The notes: generated by a model not told the origin, from the sequence alone. Shown: positions 1-6,567, numbered from the stretch's first letter. The stretch is DNA of 15,159 nucleotides from an uncultured bacterium (GCA_903870305.1 CAIQCM010000082.1:1-15159), one strand, 5' to 3'. Numbers and translations: made by a program.

Positions 1-1656
1 ACCTTGGCGGTTTCGGATATCGCTCCGACGCCCGACCCTAAGCTCGGCGACTTGGCCGTGCCGATGTTCAAGCTCGCGAAAGTCGCGGGAAAGGCGCCAA
101 GCATGATCGCCGAGGAATTGCGCGGAAAAATCTCCGGCGTTAAAGCGCTCGAAAGCGCGGAAGTGGCCGGGCCGTACCTTAACTTGCGACTCAAAAAAGC
201 GGTCGTAGCCAAAGAAGTCATGGCGGCGATCGCCAAGGACAAGACCAAATACGGCAACGGCAAAGCGACCCAGAAAAAGATCATGGTCGAATTCGTTTCC
301 CCTAATACCAATAAACCCCTCCACCTCGGGCATTTAAGGAACGCCGCGACCGGGGACGCGATCGCGCGCATTCTTGAGGCGGCCGGGTCCAAGGTCGTCC
401 GTGCCAACTTGTTGAACGATCGCGGTGTCGGCATTACCAAGGCCATGGTCGCCTATCTTCGTTGGGGCGACAACGAAACGCCGGCCGGCGCCGGGATAAA
501 AGGCGATCATTTGGTCGGCAAATATTATGTGATGTTCGAGAAGATGAAGGTACAGCATCCCGAGATCGAAGCGGAGGTCGCCGAGATGCTTCGGAAATGG
601 GAAGCCGGAGACAAAGCCGTGCGGGCGCTCTGGCGCACGATGACAAAGTGGTGCGTCGACGGCCAGAACGCGACGCTAAAATTGCTGGGCGTCAAACATG
701 ACAAGATATATCGCGAGAGCGCGATCTATAAAGAAGGGCAAAAAATAGTTCTCGATGCCTTGGAAAAAGGCATTTTCACCAAGGATGAAAAAGGTAATAT
801 CATCGCCAAACTCCCCGGCGAGCCGGACAAGGTTGTGCTGCGCGCCGATGGAACGGCGGTTTATATTACGACCGATATCATCCTGACGGTCAAGAAAATG
901 GCCGAGTTTAAGTTGAGCAAGAATCTTTGGATCGTCGGCACCGAACAAGATCTGCATTTGCGTCAGCTCTTTGGGATCATGCGACTCCTGGGCTATAAAT
1001 GGGTTGATGATCTTGAGCATGTTTCCTGCGGCCATGTGGCGCTGCCCGAAGGCCGGATGAAATCGCGCGAAGGCACCGTCGTGGACATTGATGAATTGGT
1101 CCAGCACCTTTCCGAGCTCGCGGCCGCCGAAATAAAAGAGCGTCACGATTTTCTTGATCAGTCGGAGATCGACAAGCGCGCGCAAGAAATTGCGCTTGGC
1201 GCGGTCAAGTTTTACTTGCTTTCGGTCTCGGCGGGGAACGGCATGACCTTTAATCCCAAAGAGTCGCTCGCTTTCGTCGGCAAAACCGGACCGTATTTGC
1301 AATATACCAACGCCCGCATTCAATCGATCTTGCGCAAAGCCGCCGAGTCCAGTTCGACCGGGGCCGGGCGCGTTGATGTATCCGTCCTCGATGCGCCGTC
1401 CGAGTGGCAGCTTCTTTTGCGGCTTTCCGAATTTGCCGACGTCATTTCGTCGGCGGCGAACGGGCGCGACCCGTCGATTGTCGCGCGTTACAGCTACGAC
1501 CTTTCCAAATCGTTCGCCGAATTTTACGAACAAGTGCCGGTCCTAAAAGCCGACGCATCGGTTCGCCGCGCGCGTCTCTCTCTTTTGCGCGCCGTCGGCC
1601 TTGTTTTGGGACGTTGTCTGTTTTTGCTCGGCATTCCGGCGCCTAAAGAAATGTAG
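1..1656 (+). CDS. argS: Arginyl-tRNA synthetase, 5'-truncated by window edge
   Basis: Class I aminoacyl-tRNA synthetase that charges tRNA-Arg with arginine in the cytoplasm. Counting from the TTG at position 4, the class I HIGH motif is HLGH at residues 107-110 within PNTNKPLHLGHLRN. The degenerate KMSKS loop is GRMKSREGTVV near residue 350. The C-terminal anticodon-binding domain ends in the family-typical LGIPAPKEM. The reading frame is open to base 1 with no stop. The first visible residues (PDPKLGDLAVPMFKLAK) align with a point some 25-35 residues into typical ArgRS, so the true start lies upstream; the TTG at 4 is unlikely to be the real start. The gene is followed by a long heptad-based inverted repeat (1676-1744) that may act as its terminator. 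No frameshift is visible, and the identification is secure from the motifs and co-linearity. Confidence 0.96.
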   Translation, partial: TLAVSDIAPTPDPKLGDLAVPMFKLAKVAGKAPSMIAEELRGKISGVKALESAEVAGPYLNLRLKKAVVAKEVMAAIAKDKTKYGNGKATQKKIMVEFVSPNTNKPLHLGHLRNAATGDAIARILEAAGSKVVRANLLNDRGVGITKAMVAYLRWGDNETPAGAGIKGDHLVGKYYVMFEKMKVQHPEIEAEVAEMLRKWEAGDKAVRALWRTMTKWCVDGQNATLKLLGVKHDKIYRESAIYKEGQKIVLDALEKGIFTKDEKGNIIAKLPGEPDKVVLRADGTAVYITTDIILTVKKMAEFKLSKNLWIVGTEQDLHLRQLFGIMRLLGYKWVDDLEHVSCGHVALPEGRMKSREGTVVDIDELVQHLSELAAAEIKERHDFLDQSEIDKRAQEIALGAVKFYLLSVSAGNGMTFNPKESLAFVGKTGPYLQYTNARIQSILRKAAESSSTGAGRVDVSVLDAPSEWQLLLRLSEFADVISSAANGRDPSIVARYSYDLSKSFAEFYEQVPVLKADASVRRARLSLLRAVGLVLGRCLFLLGIPAPKEM

Positions 1657-1675
1657 TGCTCGCTACCGCGAGAAG

Positions 1676-1746
1676 AACCAAGAACCAAGAACCAATTTCC
1701 AAGAAATTGATCTTGTTTGGAAATTGGTTCTTGGTTCTTGGTTTTT
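1676..1746. repeat. Heptad-based inverted repeat, 27-bp perfect arms
   Basis: Left arm 1676-1702 reads as 7-nt units AACCAAG, AACCAAG, AACCAAT, TTCCAAG. Right arm 1717-1743 reads TTGGAAA, TTGGTTC, TTGGTTC, TTGGTTT and is the exact reverse complement of the left over 27 bp. The loop is 14 nt. A short T run follows the right arm, so the transcript could behave as an intrinsic terminator for argS. The right arm shares 20 consecutive bases (1716-1735) with a second copy at 7105-7124. Confidence 0.9.
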
Positions 1747-1808
1747 ACCCCCGCGGGGTCTGTATACAAAAAGTATTCAGTAGAGCCGTTTTCCACACTA
1801 GCTATTAG

Positions 1809-1837
1809 TTGGCGTATGGGATAACATTAGTTATTAG
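1809..1837 (+). promoter_or_regulatory. Candidate promoter for the bactofilin operon
   Basis: TTGGCG at 1809-1814, a 17-nt spacer, then TATTAG at 1832-1837. Each box matches the sigma70 consensus at 4 of 6 positions. The predicted start near 1844 would leave a leader of about 15 nt without a Shine-Dalgarno sequence before the ATG at 1859. The boxes overlap the ATTAGTT heptads, so chance resemblance is possible. Confidence 0.35.
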
Positions 1838-1846
1838 TCATTTAGA
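1826..1846 (+). repeat. Three 7-nt-period units upstream of the bactofilin gene
   Basis: Consecutive units ATTAGTT (1826-1832), ATTAGTC (1833-1839) and ATTTAGA (1840-1846). A further lone ATTAGTT lies at 1804-1810, out of phase. The array shares the heptad period with the arrays at 1676, 7050, 10314, 11549 and 12949, and is closest in sequence to the ATTAGAT array before yidC. Confidence 0.6.
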
Positions 1847-1858
1847 TATCTAAATCAT

Positions 1859-2254
1859 ATGTTCAAAAAAGAAGAAGGAGCCGCGGGCAATGAGACGATC
1901 ATTGCGAACGGCGTTAAGGTTGAAGGGGACTTTTCCTCGCCCGGGAACGTCCGGATTGACGGAACGGTGATTGGCTCGGTCAAGGCCGAGGGCGACCTTA
2001 TTGTCACTGAGACCGCCGTGATCCAGGCCGATGTGTCGGCCGCGAATGCGGTTGTGGCCGGCGAGATTAAAGGCGATATCGCCGCCGTTGAAAAACTTGA
2101 ACTTCTTGGCACCGCCAAGATCCATGGCAACATCGCTTGTCGCACACTGACGGTGGAAGCCGGCGCCGTCATCTCGGGAAACTGCCAAGTGGCGCAAGAG
2201 CGCGCCGCCGCTCGCGAACGAACCCGCGAAACAAAAGTCGAGGCCGCCGCCTGA
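1859..2254 (+). CDS. Bactofilin (polymer-forming cytoskeletal protein)
   Basis: Small cytoskeletal protein that self-assembles into filaments and usually scaffolds envelope or morphogenesis enzymes. The 131-residue product has the short polar N-terminus and the succession of glycine- and valine-rich turns typical of the bactofilin right-handed beta-helix, for example GNVRIDGTVIGSVKAEGDL, followed by ADVSAANAVVAGEIKGDI and later TAKIHGNIACRTLTVEAGA (roughly residues 15-110). It ends in a charged tail rich in Arg and Glu. The length fits the family. The ATG at 1859 is the first in frame after the upstream stops, and no Shine-Dalgarno is visible. It leads a tight run: the next gene starts 7 nt after its stop. 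Confidence 0.9.
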   Translation: MFKKEEGAAGNETIIANGVKVEGDFSSPGNVRIDGTVIGSVKAEGDLIVTETAVIQADVSAANAVVAGEIKGDIAAVEKLELLGTAKIHGNIACRTLTVEAGAVISGNCQVAQERAAARERTRETKVEAAA

Positions 2255-2261
2255 CACCCCG

Positions 2262-3023
2262 ATGTACCATTACATCTACGAAGCATTTTTAACCGACCCC
2301 AAATTCGCCAAACAGCTTTCAGCCATCGAGAATCGGCTGACCGACCTCGGCATTTACGGCAGTGTTCATCGTTTGGCGCTGTTTAAGACCATGAAAGGGA
2401 CGATCCAGGACGCGGTGCGCCGCGGCGCCAAGACGGTGGTCGTGGTGGGGGACGACGGCTCGGTGGCGCGCGCCATCGATGCAATCGCCGAATTTCCCGG
2501 CGTGGTTTTTGGCATCATTCCCATTGGCGACAAGAATTCATTCGCGAAACTTTTGGGGATCGTTGACGCCGCCTCGGCCTGCGACATTCTTTCGGCGCGC
2601 TTGGTCGAGGAGCTTGACCTGGGCAAGGTTAATAAGCATTATTTTTTGACCTCATTGAACATTTCCGGCGCCGTCAAAGCCGAGTGCGACGGTCGCTACA
2701 CCGTTTCGCCGGAGAACGGTGGCGAGATCTGCATCAGCAATTTTTCCATGGACCCCGCGGGTCCGGGCGATCCGCGCGACGGCCGGCTCGAGACCATGGT
2801 CAAGACCGGTTCAAAGGGATTTTTCAAGTCGGTTTTCGCGCGCGCGCGATCCTCTTCCGGACTCAGCGTTTTTCCGACTCATAATGTCGTGGTCCGTTCG
2901 CCGGACAATGCGCAAATGACGGCGGTGGCCGACGGTCAGAGCTACCAGGACGCCGAGTTCAGGGTCGAAGTCGCGCCGCACCGGCTCACGGTCATCGTCG
3001 GCAAAGACCGGGCGATCGCTTGA
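2262..3023 (+). CDS. Diacylglycerol kinase-like / YegS-LCB5-like protein with diverged nucleotide loop
   Basis: Resembles the DAGK catalytic domain family, which phosphorylates diacylglycerol, sphingoid bases or related lipids with ATP. In place of the hallmark GGDGT the protein has GDDGS at residues 63-67 after a hydrophobic strand (KTVVVV). The second conserved block is GIIPIGDKNSFAKLLGI (84-100) instead of the usual G(T)GN(D)FA. A C-terminal VADGQ (222-226) resembles the family's late DG(E) block. At 253 residues it is slightly shorter than YegS (about 300). No signal peptide or membrane segment is seen. The opening (YHYIYEAFLTDPKF) resembles proteins I recall from CPR genomes that are annotated as DAGK family. 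It sits between bactofilin and a PHP gene with minimal spacing. Activity is uncertain because key glycine and threonine positions are altered. Confidence 0.75.
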   Translation: MYHYIYEAFLTDPKFAKQLSAIENRLTDLGIYGSVHRLALFKTMKGTIQDAVRRGAKTVVVVGDDGSVARAIDAIAEFPGVVFGIIPIGDKNSFAKLLGIVDAASACDILSARLVEELDLGKVNKHYFLTSLNISGAVKAECDGRYTVSPENGGEICISNFSMDPAGPGDPRDGRLETMVKTGSKGFFKSVFARARSSSGLSVFPTHNVVVRSPDNAQMTAVADGQSYQDAEFRVEVAPHRLTVIVGKDRAIA

Positions 3024-3024
3024 T

Positions 3025-3984
3025 ATGGCGCTCATCGATCTTCATGCTCACACCACATATTCCGACGGCCATGATACGCCGTCGGCGCTTGTTAAAATGG
3101 CAGCCGAAAACAAGGTCGCGGTTTTGGGCGTTACCGACCATGATAATTTGGACGGGCTCCCCGAAGCGATCGCGGCGGGCAAGGCGCACGGGGTCAGAAT
3201 AGTTTGTGGGGTTGAAATAACCACTGGCTTTCATGGGCAGACGATCCACATGCTTGGTTACGGCGTGCCGCTTGATAACGCCGAGTTCAATGATTTTTTG
3301 GGCAAGCTCTATCGCCATCGGAAAACGTTGATGACGCAGGTTGTGGAAAAACTGAATGTCGATTTTAAAGCGGCCGGCCGCCAGACCGTTGATCTTGATG
3401 ATTTCATTTCGTCGCAAGGCCAATATTTCAACAATGAAAAAACCGCACAATATCTGGTGGTGAACGGATTTTTGCCGGAGTTTGAACCGGCCATTCATCT
3501 GATGTTTTCCCTTTCCCGAGGCGGCGCGAGCGGCGTTGCTAAACACATGGCTTCTTCGGTGGAAGCCATTGCCGCGATCCATAAAGCCGGCGGCTTGGCG
3601 ATCTTGTCGCATCCGTTCGCCGCCGGGACGTCGCTCCGGAAGATCGACCCCACCTCGGAGGGGCAGGAAAATTTGCTCAAAGAAATGATCGCCGCAGGCA
3701 TTGACGGCATGGAATGCTATCAGTCGGAATATGGCCCCGAAGAAACGTCATTCGCTTTGTCGCTTGCGAAAAAATATGACCTGCTCGCTTCTGCCGGAAG
3801 CGATTGGCACGGGGCTATTTGCGACGTTCCAGGAGATATGAAGGACAGGAAAAGTTTTTACCCCGAGCACATCGGCGGCCTCGGCACGACGTCCGAGATG
3901 ATCGCCCCGCTTCTGGAACGCCTGGGCCTGCCCCGCGGAGCCGAAGCGAAGTGGGGGGTTGGCAAACAAGGTGATATTTGGTAA
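3025..3984 (+). CDS. PHP-domain metal-dependent phosphoesterase (TrpH/RNase AM-like)
   Basis: Member of the polymerase-and-histidinol-phosphatase superfamily. Relatives hydrolyse 3',5'-nucleoside bisphosphates or trim RNA 5' ends, using a trinuclear metal site. The metal-ligand blocks are present in order: DLHAHTTYSDG (H7, H9, D14), GVTDHDNLDG (D38, H39), GVEIT (E64), AILSHPFA (H196) and SAGSDWHG (D260, H262). Its 319 residues are close to the size of the YciV/TrpH group. The ATG at 3025 is one base after the stop of the preceding gene, implying translational coupling with the DAGK-like gene. The exact substrate cannot be told from sequence. An alternative role is a HisK-type phosphatase, but the short insertion domain and the terminal SDWHG favour TrpH-like. 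Confidence 0.88.
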   Translation: MALIDLHAHTTYSDGHDTPSALVKMAAENKVAVLGVTDHDNLDGLPEAIAAGKAHGVRIVCGVEITTGFHGQTIHMLGYGVPLDNAEFNDFLGKLYRHRKTLMTQVVEKLNVDFKAAGRQTVDLDDFISSQGQYFNNEKTAQYLVVNGFLPEFEPAIHLMFSLSRGGASGVAKHMASSVEAIAAIHKAGGLAILSHPFAAGTSLRKIDPTSEGQENLLKEMIAAGIDGMECYQSEYGPEETSFALSLAKKYDLLASAGSDWHGAICDVPGDMKDRKSFYPEHIGGLGTTSEMIAPLLERLGLPRGAEAKWGVGKQGDIW

Positions 3985-3994
3985 TATTGATTTT

Positions 3995-4042
3995 CGCAGT
4001 TATCAATTAACTGCGGGTTTGCGCAGTAGGCGGTCGACCCGC
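3995..4042 (+). other. Overlapping, mutually exclusive hairpins ahead of the homing endonuclease gene
   Basis: The motif CGCAGT occurs at 3995-4000 and 4022-4027, and its complement ACTGCG at 4010-4015. The central copy can pair with either neighbour: 3995-4002 with 4008-4015 (8 bp, loop 5) or 4010-4015 with 4022-4027 (6 bp, loop 6). A third stem, GCGGGT (4013-4018) with ACCCGC (4037-4042), also competes for the centre. No T run follows, so this is not a standard terminator. It lies between the PHP stop and the ATG at 4052. Confidence 0.55.
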
Positions 4043-4051
4043 GATCGCCAT

Positions 4052-4696
4052 ATGCGTTTAGGGCCAAAACTAAAAGCCGCTTGGGAACCGATTTGGACGC
4101 CGGGATTGGCGTACCTTGTTGGCTTGATCGCGACCGATGGTTGTTTGTCAGGCGATGGGCGGCACATTGACATAACCTCGAAAGATTTTCAGTTGTTGGA
4201 AACGGTTAACGAGATATTGCCGCGCCGGCAAAAAATCGCTTTCAAGCGGAATGGTCATGGTCAAACCGCGTATTGCATCCAGATAGGCGACGTCGCAATG
4301 TATCGTTGGCTGTTGCAATTAGGTTTAACGCCAAGAAAGTCAAAGGCCATCGGGCGGTTGAAGATACCGAAGGAATTATTCGCTGATTTTTTTCGCGGCG
4401 TATTTGATGGTGATGGATCGGCGTATTGTTATTGCGATCGTCGTTGGGCGGCCAGTACGACTGTGTGTCTGTCTGTCGCGTCTGCGAGCATTAAGTTTAT
4501 TTCTTTCTTGAGAAATAAGTTATCAATAGCATTGGGTATTAAGGGGTCGGTTTCGGGTTTTCGCTGTGCAGTTTTTCAGTTGAGATATGCGAAGCGCGAA
4601 TCAAGAAAGCTGGCTGCTTGGATATATTATTCAGATGATGTACCCTGTTTGTTGAGGAAAAGAGAAAAAGTGAAAAATATTTTGCTCGGGTGGTGA
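4052..4696 (+). CDS. LAGLIDADG homing endonuclease, overlapping tRNA-Leu
   Basis: Single-chain LAGLIDADG endonuclease, a site-specific DNA-cutting enzyme of selfish elements. From the ATG at 4052 (214 aa), the first dodecapeptide is YLVGLIATDG at residues 21-30 and the second is FFRGVFDGDGS at 113-123. Each ends in the catalytic acidic residue. Between them, DGRHIDITSKD (35-45) is typical of the two-motif family. The frame is open back to a TTG at 3959, but that would overlap the PHP gene and add a basic stretch without family resemblance, so ATG 4052 is preferred; no Shine-Dalgarno is seen. The last four codons and the stop lie within the tRNA-Leu gene (from 4684). No split host gene, intein motif or intron boundary was recognised, so it looks free-standing. 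Similar genes beside tRNAs are known to me from CPR genomes. tRNA-Leu transcription must start inside or before this gene. Confidence 0.88.
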   Translation: MRLGPKLKAAWEPIWTPGLAYLVGLIATDGCLSGDGRHIDITSKDFQLLETVNEILPRRQKIAFKRNGHGQTAYCIQIGDVAMYRWLLQLGLTPRKSKAIGRLKIPKELFADFFRGVFDGDGSAYCYCDRRWAASTTVCLSVASASIKFISFLRNKLSIALGIKGSVSGFRCAVFQLRYAKRESRKLAAWIYYSDDVPCLLRKREKVKNILLGW

Positions 4697-4766
4697 AATG
4701 GTATACACGTCAGCTTGAGGTGCTGATGGTCGAAAGGCCGTGGAGGTTCGAGTCCTCTCCCGAGCA
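4684..4766 (+). tRNA. tRNA-Leu(GAG)
   Basis: An 83-nt type II tRNA. The acceptor stem GCTCGGG pairs with CCCGAGC. The D-arm GTG/CAC has a GG-containing loop. The anticodon stem TCAGC/GCTGA encloses loop TTGAGGT, giving anticodon GAG. The long variable arm GGTC-GAAA-GGCC supports leucine. The T-arm loop is TTCGAGT, and the discriminator is A, as expected for tRNA-Leu. CCA is not encoded. The 3' end of the homing endonuclease ORF overlaps its first 13 bases. A terminator follows immediately. Confidence 0.96.
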
Positions 4767-4798
4767 TTAAAAAACCGACCCCTGGGCCGGTTTTTTAA
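4767..4798. terminator. Bidirectional intrinsic terminator shared by two convergent tRNAs
   Basis: The arm 4767-4777 (TTAAAAAACCG) is the exact complement of 4788-4798 (CGGTTTTTTAA). Two further C-G pairs lie inside, around a CCTG loop. Having A6 on one side and T6 on the other makes it functional on both strands. It directly separates tRNA-Leu (plus) from tRNA-Val (minus). Confidence 0.93.
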
Positions 4799-4799
4799 T

Positions 4800-4871
4800 T
4801 GCACGCTGTAGGGATCGAACCTACGGCCTTCTCCGTGTAAAGGAGTTGCTCTACCGCTGAGCTAAGCGTGC
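4800..4871 (-). tRNA. tRNA-Val(UAC)
   Basis: A 72-nt tRNA read on the minus strand. The acceptor stem GCACGCT pairs with AGCGTGC. The D-arm is GCTC/GAGC with loop AGCGGTA. The anticodon loop TTTACAC gives anticodon TAC (UAC). The T-arm GTAGG/CCTAC has loop TTCGATC, and the discriminator is A. CCA is not encoded. Position 27-43 is an A-A mismatch in the anticodon stem, and the other stems pair fully. It converges on tRNA-Leu and shares its terminator. Confidence 0.96.
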
Positions 4872-4924
4872 TTGATCGTTTATTCAAACTAGCAGACCCG
4901 CGGAATATTTTCCAGTCGCGGGGC

Positions 4925-4953
4925 TTGATTTTTTTATCGAAGTTGCTTATTGT
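4925..4953 (+). promoter_or_regulatory. Candidate promoter for the 4985 membrane-protein gene
   Basis: TTGATT at 4925-4930, a 17-nt spacer, then TATTGT at 4948-4953. Each box matches consensus at 4 of 6 positions. The predicted start near 4960 gives a leader of about 25 nt that contains the Shine-Dalgarno at 4973. A hairpin CCCGCG (4897-4902) with CGCGGG (4917-4922) lies just upstream. Confidence 0.4.
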
Positions 4954-4972
4954 CATTTCAGGTCTTTGTCAC

Positions 4973-4978
4973 AAGGAG
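4973..4978 (+). promoter_or_regulatory. Strong Shine-Dalgarno (AAGGAG) fixing the start at 4985
   Basis: AAGGAG lies 6 nt before the ATG at 4985. The reading frame continues upstream to a TTG at 4868, but that lies in the tRNA-Val gene. This site therefore decides the start. It is one of the few clear Shine-Dalgarno sequences in the window. Confidence 0.85.
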
Positions 4979-4984
4979 AAATTC

Positions 4985-5674
4985 ATGGAAAAGAATGCCA
5001 ACTCCGTTTCGGATCTGCGGCCGATCAAGTTCGGCTGGCTCATCGCCCTGTTTCTTTTTGCTGGGATCATAGGTGCCTCGAGAGGCGGTGCGTATTTTAT
5101 CAAGAGAATGTTCGAGGTCGGAAGGGCGGAGTATTTGATGCCGACCGCAACCATGGTTGTTGTACTCGCCGCGCTTCTGTTTGTTACGGTAAGGTTCATG
5201 CGCGTCTATTGGCGCCGCAATCGGATCGGCAGCGAAGTGATGATATTCAAGTTCCGCAGTTCGGCCGACGCGGCCGGGTATATCGTGCCCCCGGGCGTTG
5301 ATCGCTACGAATTTGCCGCTTCGATGCAAGGCAAAACTCCTATCGACTGCTCCTACGTGACCTATTGGCAGGGCGGATGGTTAAAGCCACCGGGCCGGTT
5401 CGTTCGCTTTGTGGGCGGCAGGGAATACGATCAGCAATGCGAGATACGTCCGGTCGGCTGGCAGACCAAGGATCTTCCGTGCCAGCAACTCAGGGTGCGC
5501 GACGGGTTCAATAACGTCATGACAATGCCGGCGCAAGAGCTCATCACAAACGCCGAGCTTGTCGATCTCGGCACCTTCAATTTGAGCGAGGTTATGTCCG
5601 GTCTTCGCAAGATGCTTGATACGCTCGCCCAGATATCCCCCCCGAAGATCGAGCGACAAATGTTGTCCAACTGA
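4985..5674 (+). CDS. Membrane protein of unknown function (two TM segments)
   Basis: A 229-residue protein that I do not recognise. A short polar N-terminus is followed by two hydrophobic segments: residues about 16-38 (starting FGWLIALFLFAGIIGA) and 50-72 (ending in VVLAALLFVTVRFM). A basic stop-transfer patch (RVYWRRNR) follows, then a soluble domain of about 150 residues with no family motif I can name. The soluble part holds aromatic-rich stretches (YVTYWQGGW) and three cysteines. The positive-inside rule would put it in the cytoplasm. It has its own candidate promoter, a clear Shine-Dalgarno and a terminator at 5687, so it is probably monocistronic. Coding status is supported by the ribosome-binding site, the length and the membrane topology. 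Confidence 0.75.
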   Translation: MEKNANSVSDLRPIKFGWLIALFLFAGIIGASRGGAYFIKRMFEVGRAEYLMPTATMVVVLAALLFVTVRFMRVYWRRNRIGSEVMIFKFRSSADAAGYIVPPGVDRYEFAASMQGKTPIDCSYVTYWQGGWLKPPGRFVRFVGGREYDQQCEIRPVGWQTKDLPCQQLRVRDGFNNVMTMPAQELITNAELVDLGTFNLSEVMSGLRKMLDTLAQISPPKIERQMLSN

Positions 5675-5686
5675 GTCGAATCTTTC

Positions 5687-5721
5687 AAGCGCTCCCGCTT
5701 CCGTCGGGGCGCTTCTTTTTT
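5687..5721 (+). terminator. Intrinsic terminator after the 4985 gene
   Basis: AAGCG (5687-5691) pairs with CGCTT (5710-5714), and CCCG (5694-5697) with CGGG (5705-5708). A small bulge lies between the two stems, and a T6 run follows at 5716-5721. Confidence 0.88.
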
Positions 5722-5735
5722 ATCCGCAGACAATC

Positions 5736-5744
5736 TGCTATCAT
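5736..5744 (+). promoter_or_regulatory. Extended -10 promoter placing +1 at the ATG of the 5751 gene
   Basis: TGCTATCAT is an extended -10 element (TGn plus TATCAT at 5739-5744). No convincing -35 is seen; the expected place is the T run of the preceding terminator. Exactly 6 nt separate the -10 from the ATG at 5751, so the transcript would begin at or next to the start codon. Confidence 0.5.
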
Positions 5745-5750
5745 ATATTC

Positions 5751-5999
5751 ATGCAATATTTTATCGGGATACTGGGGGCGGTGGCCGGGTTCATGCTGGT
5801 TTGGAAGACATCGGCCGTGCTTAGTTTTACCGGCCGAATCGATTTTGCCGAAAAGTATTTGGGCACCGAAGGCGGCTCACGGCTTTTCATCAAAATCGTC
5901 GGCGTCCTCATTATTTTTGTTGCTTGGCTTTACATGTTTAACATGGGCGGGTGGATACTCACGACGCTATTCTTGCCCGGCCACGCCAATCCTTCTTAA
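5751..5999 (+). CDS. Small membrane protein of unknown function, probably leaderless
   Basis: An 82-residue protein with two hydrophobic segments. One is N-terminal (YFIGILGAVAGFMLVWKT) and one C-terminal (from about residue 49, IVGVLIIFVAWLYMF). They are joined by a loop with GRIDFAEKYLGTEGGSRLF. From memory, a very similar layout (WKT, then GRI-WAEK-LGTEGG-RLFYK) recurs as an uncharacterised small protein in many CPR genomes; I cannot check that here. No enzyme motif is present. ATG 5751 is favoured over upstream in-frame starts because those lie before a terminator and because the extended -10 sits 6 nt upstream. The next gene starts 12 nt after its stop, so the two are probably cotranscribed. 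Confidence 0.78.
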   Translation: MQYFIGILGAVAGFMLVWKTSAVLSFTGRIDFAEKYLGTEGGSRLFIKIVGVLIIFVAWLYMFNMGGWILTTLFLPGHANPS

Positions 6000-6011
6000 A
6001 GCGTAAATCAT

Positions 6012-6560
6012 ATGTCGATCCCTTCGAACAGCATTTTGCTTGACGCGCCCGCGGTGCTCGCCAAAGCCGGCGTGCGCGCCGGTTTCATCGTCGCGGACAT
6101 GGGTTGCGGCACGAGCGGACACTTTGTCATTCCCGCCGCTCGCATGGCCGGACCGACCGGCCGCATTTACGCGATCGACATTTTAAAGTCGGTTTTGGCC
6201 GCGGTGGAAAGCCGCGCCAAACTCGAGGGCGTAAATTCGATTGAGACGCTTTGGGGAAATTGCGAAATGTGGGAAGGCGTGAAGATAGCCGCGAACGCCG
6301 TCGATATCACGCTTGTCATCAATAACTTGTATTTGGCAAAGAACCGTCAGATATTCCTGAGCGAAGCCGCCCGGCTCACCAAGGTCGGCGGCAAAGTGAT
6401 CGTCATCGATTGGAAGACCGTGGCGAGCCCCTTGGGTCCGACGCCTGAAAGCCGCGTTTCTCCCGAAGCGGCCAAGGCGGATGCTATGGCCGCCGGACTC
6501 AGGTTCGTCGAGGCATGGGATCCGGCGCCGTATTTTTGGGGGTTGGTCTTTTCCAAATAA
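6012..6560 (+). CDS. Class I SAM-dependent methyltransferase
   Basis: A 182-residue Rossmann-fold methyltransferase. Motif I is VADMGCGTSGHF (residues about 28-39), the GxGxG-type S-adenosylmethionine loop. The following GRIYAIDI supplies the acidic ribose-binding residue at the end of strand 2. VDITLVINNLYLA corresponds to motif IV, and GGKVIVIDWK is strand 5. The fold resembles small UbiE/PrmA-like proteins (Methyltransf_25/31-type), but the substrate cannot be assigned. No membrane segment is seen. The start ATG 6012 is 12 nt after the upstream small membrane-protein gene, without a Shine-Dalgarno. A terminator at 6568 ends the two-gene unit. Confidence 0.88.
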   Translation: MSIPSNSILLDAPAVLAKAGVRAGFIVADMGCGTSGHFVIPAARMAGPTGRIYAIDILKSVLAAVESRAKLEGVNSIETLWGNCEMWEGVKIAANAVDITLVINNLYLAKNRQIFLSEAARLTKVGGKVIVIDWKTVASPLGPTPESRVSPEAAKADAMAAGLRFVEAWDPAPYFWGLVFSK

Positions 6561-6567
6561 TCCTAAC

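Noticed and set aside
676..1533. A 285-codon open frame on the minus strand
   Set aside because: It lies entirely antisense to argS, whose motifs are clear. The translated product has no recognisable domain and is explained by the GC-rich codon pattern of the true gene.
1673..1744. CRISPR-like array from the repeated AACCAAG and TTGGTTC words
   Set aside because: The units are 7 nt with no spacers and no cas genes are present. The arrangement is two complementary arms.
3959..4051. TTG at 3959 as the homing endonuclease start
   Set aside because: It overlaps the PHP coding sequence and reads through the hairpin region, giving residues with no LAGLIDADG resemblance.
3985..4766. Group I intron or IStron carrying the LAGLIDADG gene inside tRNA-Leu
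   Set aside because: The tRNA is contiguous and complete from 4684, and no upstream 5' half of a tRNA or splice-site pairing could be found.
4897..4935. Terminator CCCGCG/CGCGGG with a downstream T run
   Set aside because: The loop is 14 nt, four or more bases separate the stem from the T run, and no plus-strand gene ends upstream. It was not listed as a terminator.
4868..4984. TTG at 4868 as the start of the 4985 membrane protein
   Set aside because: It lies within tRNA-Val, whereas a strong AAGGAG precedes the ATG at 4985.
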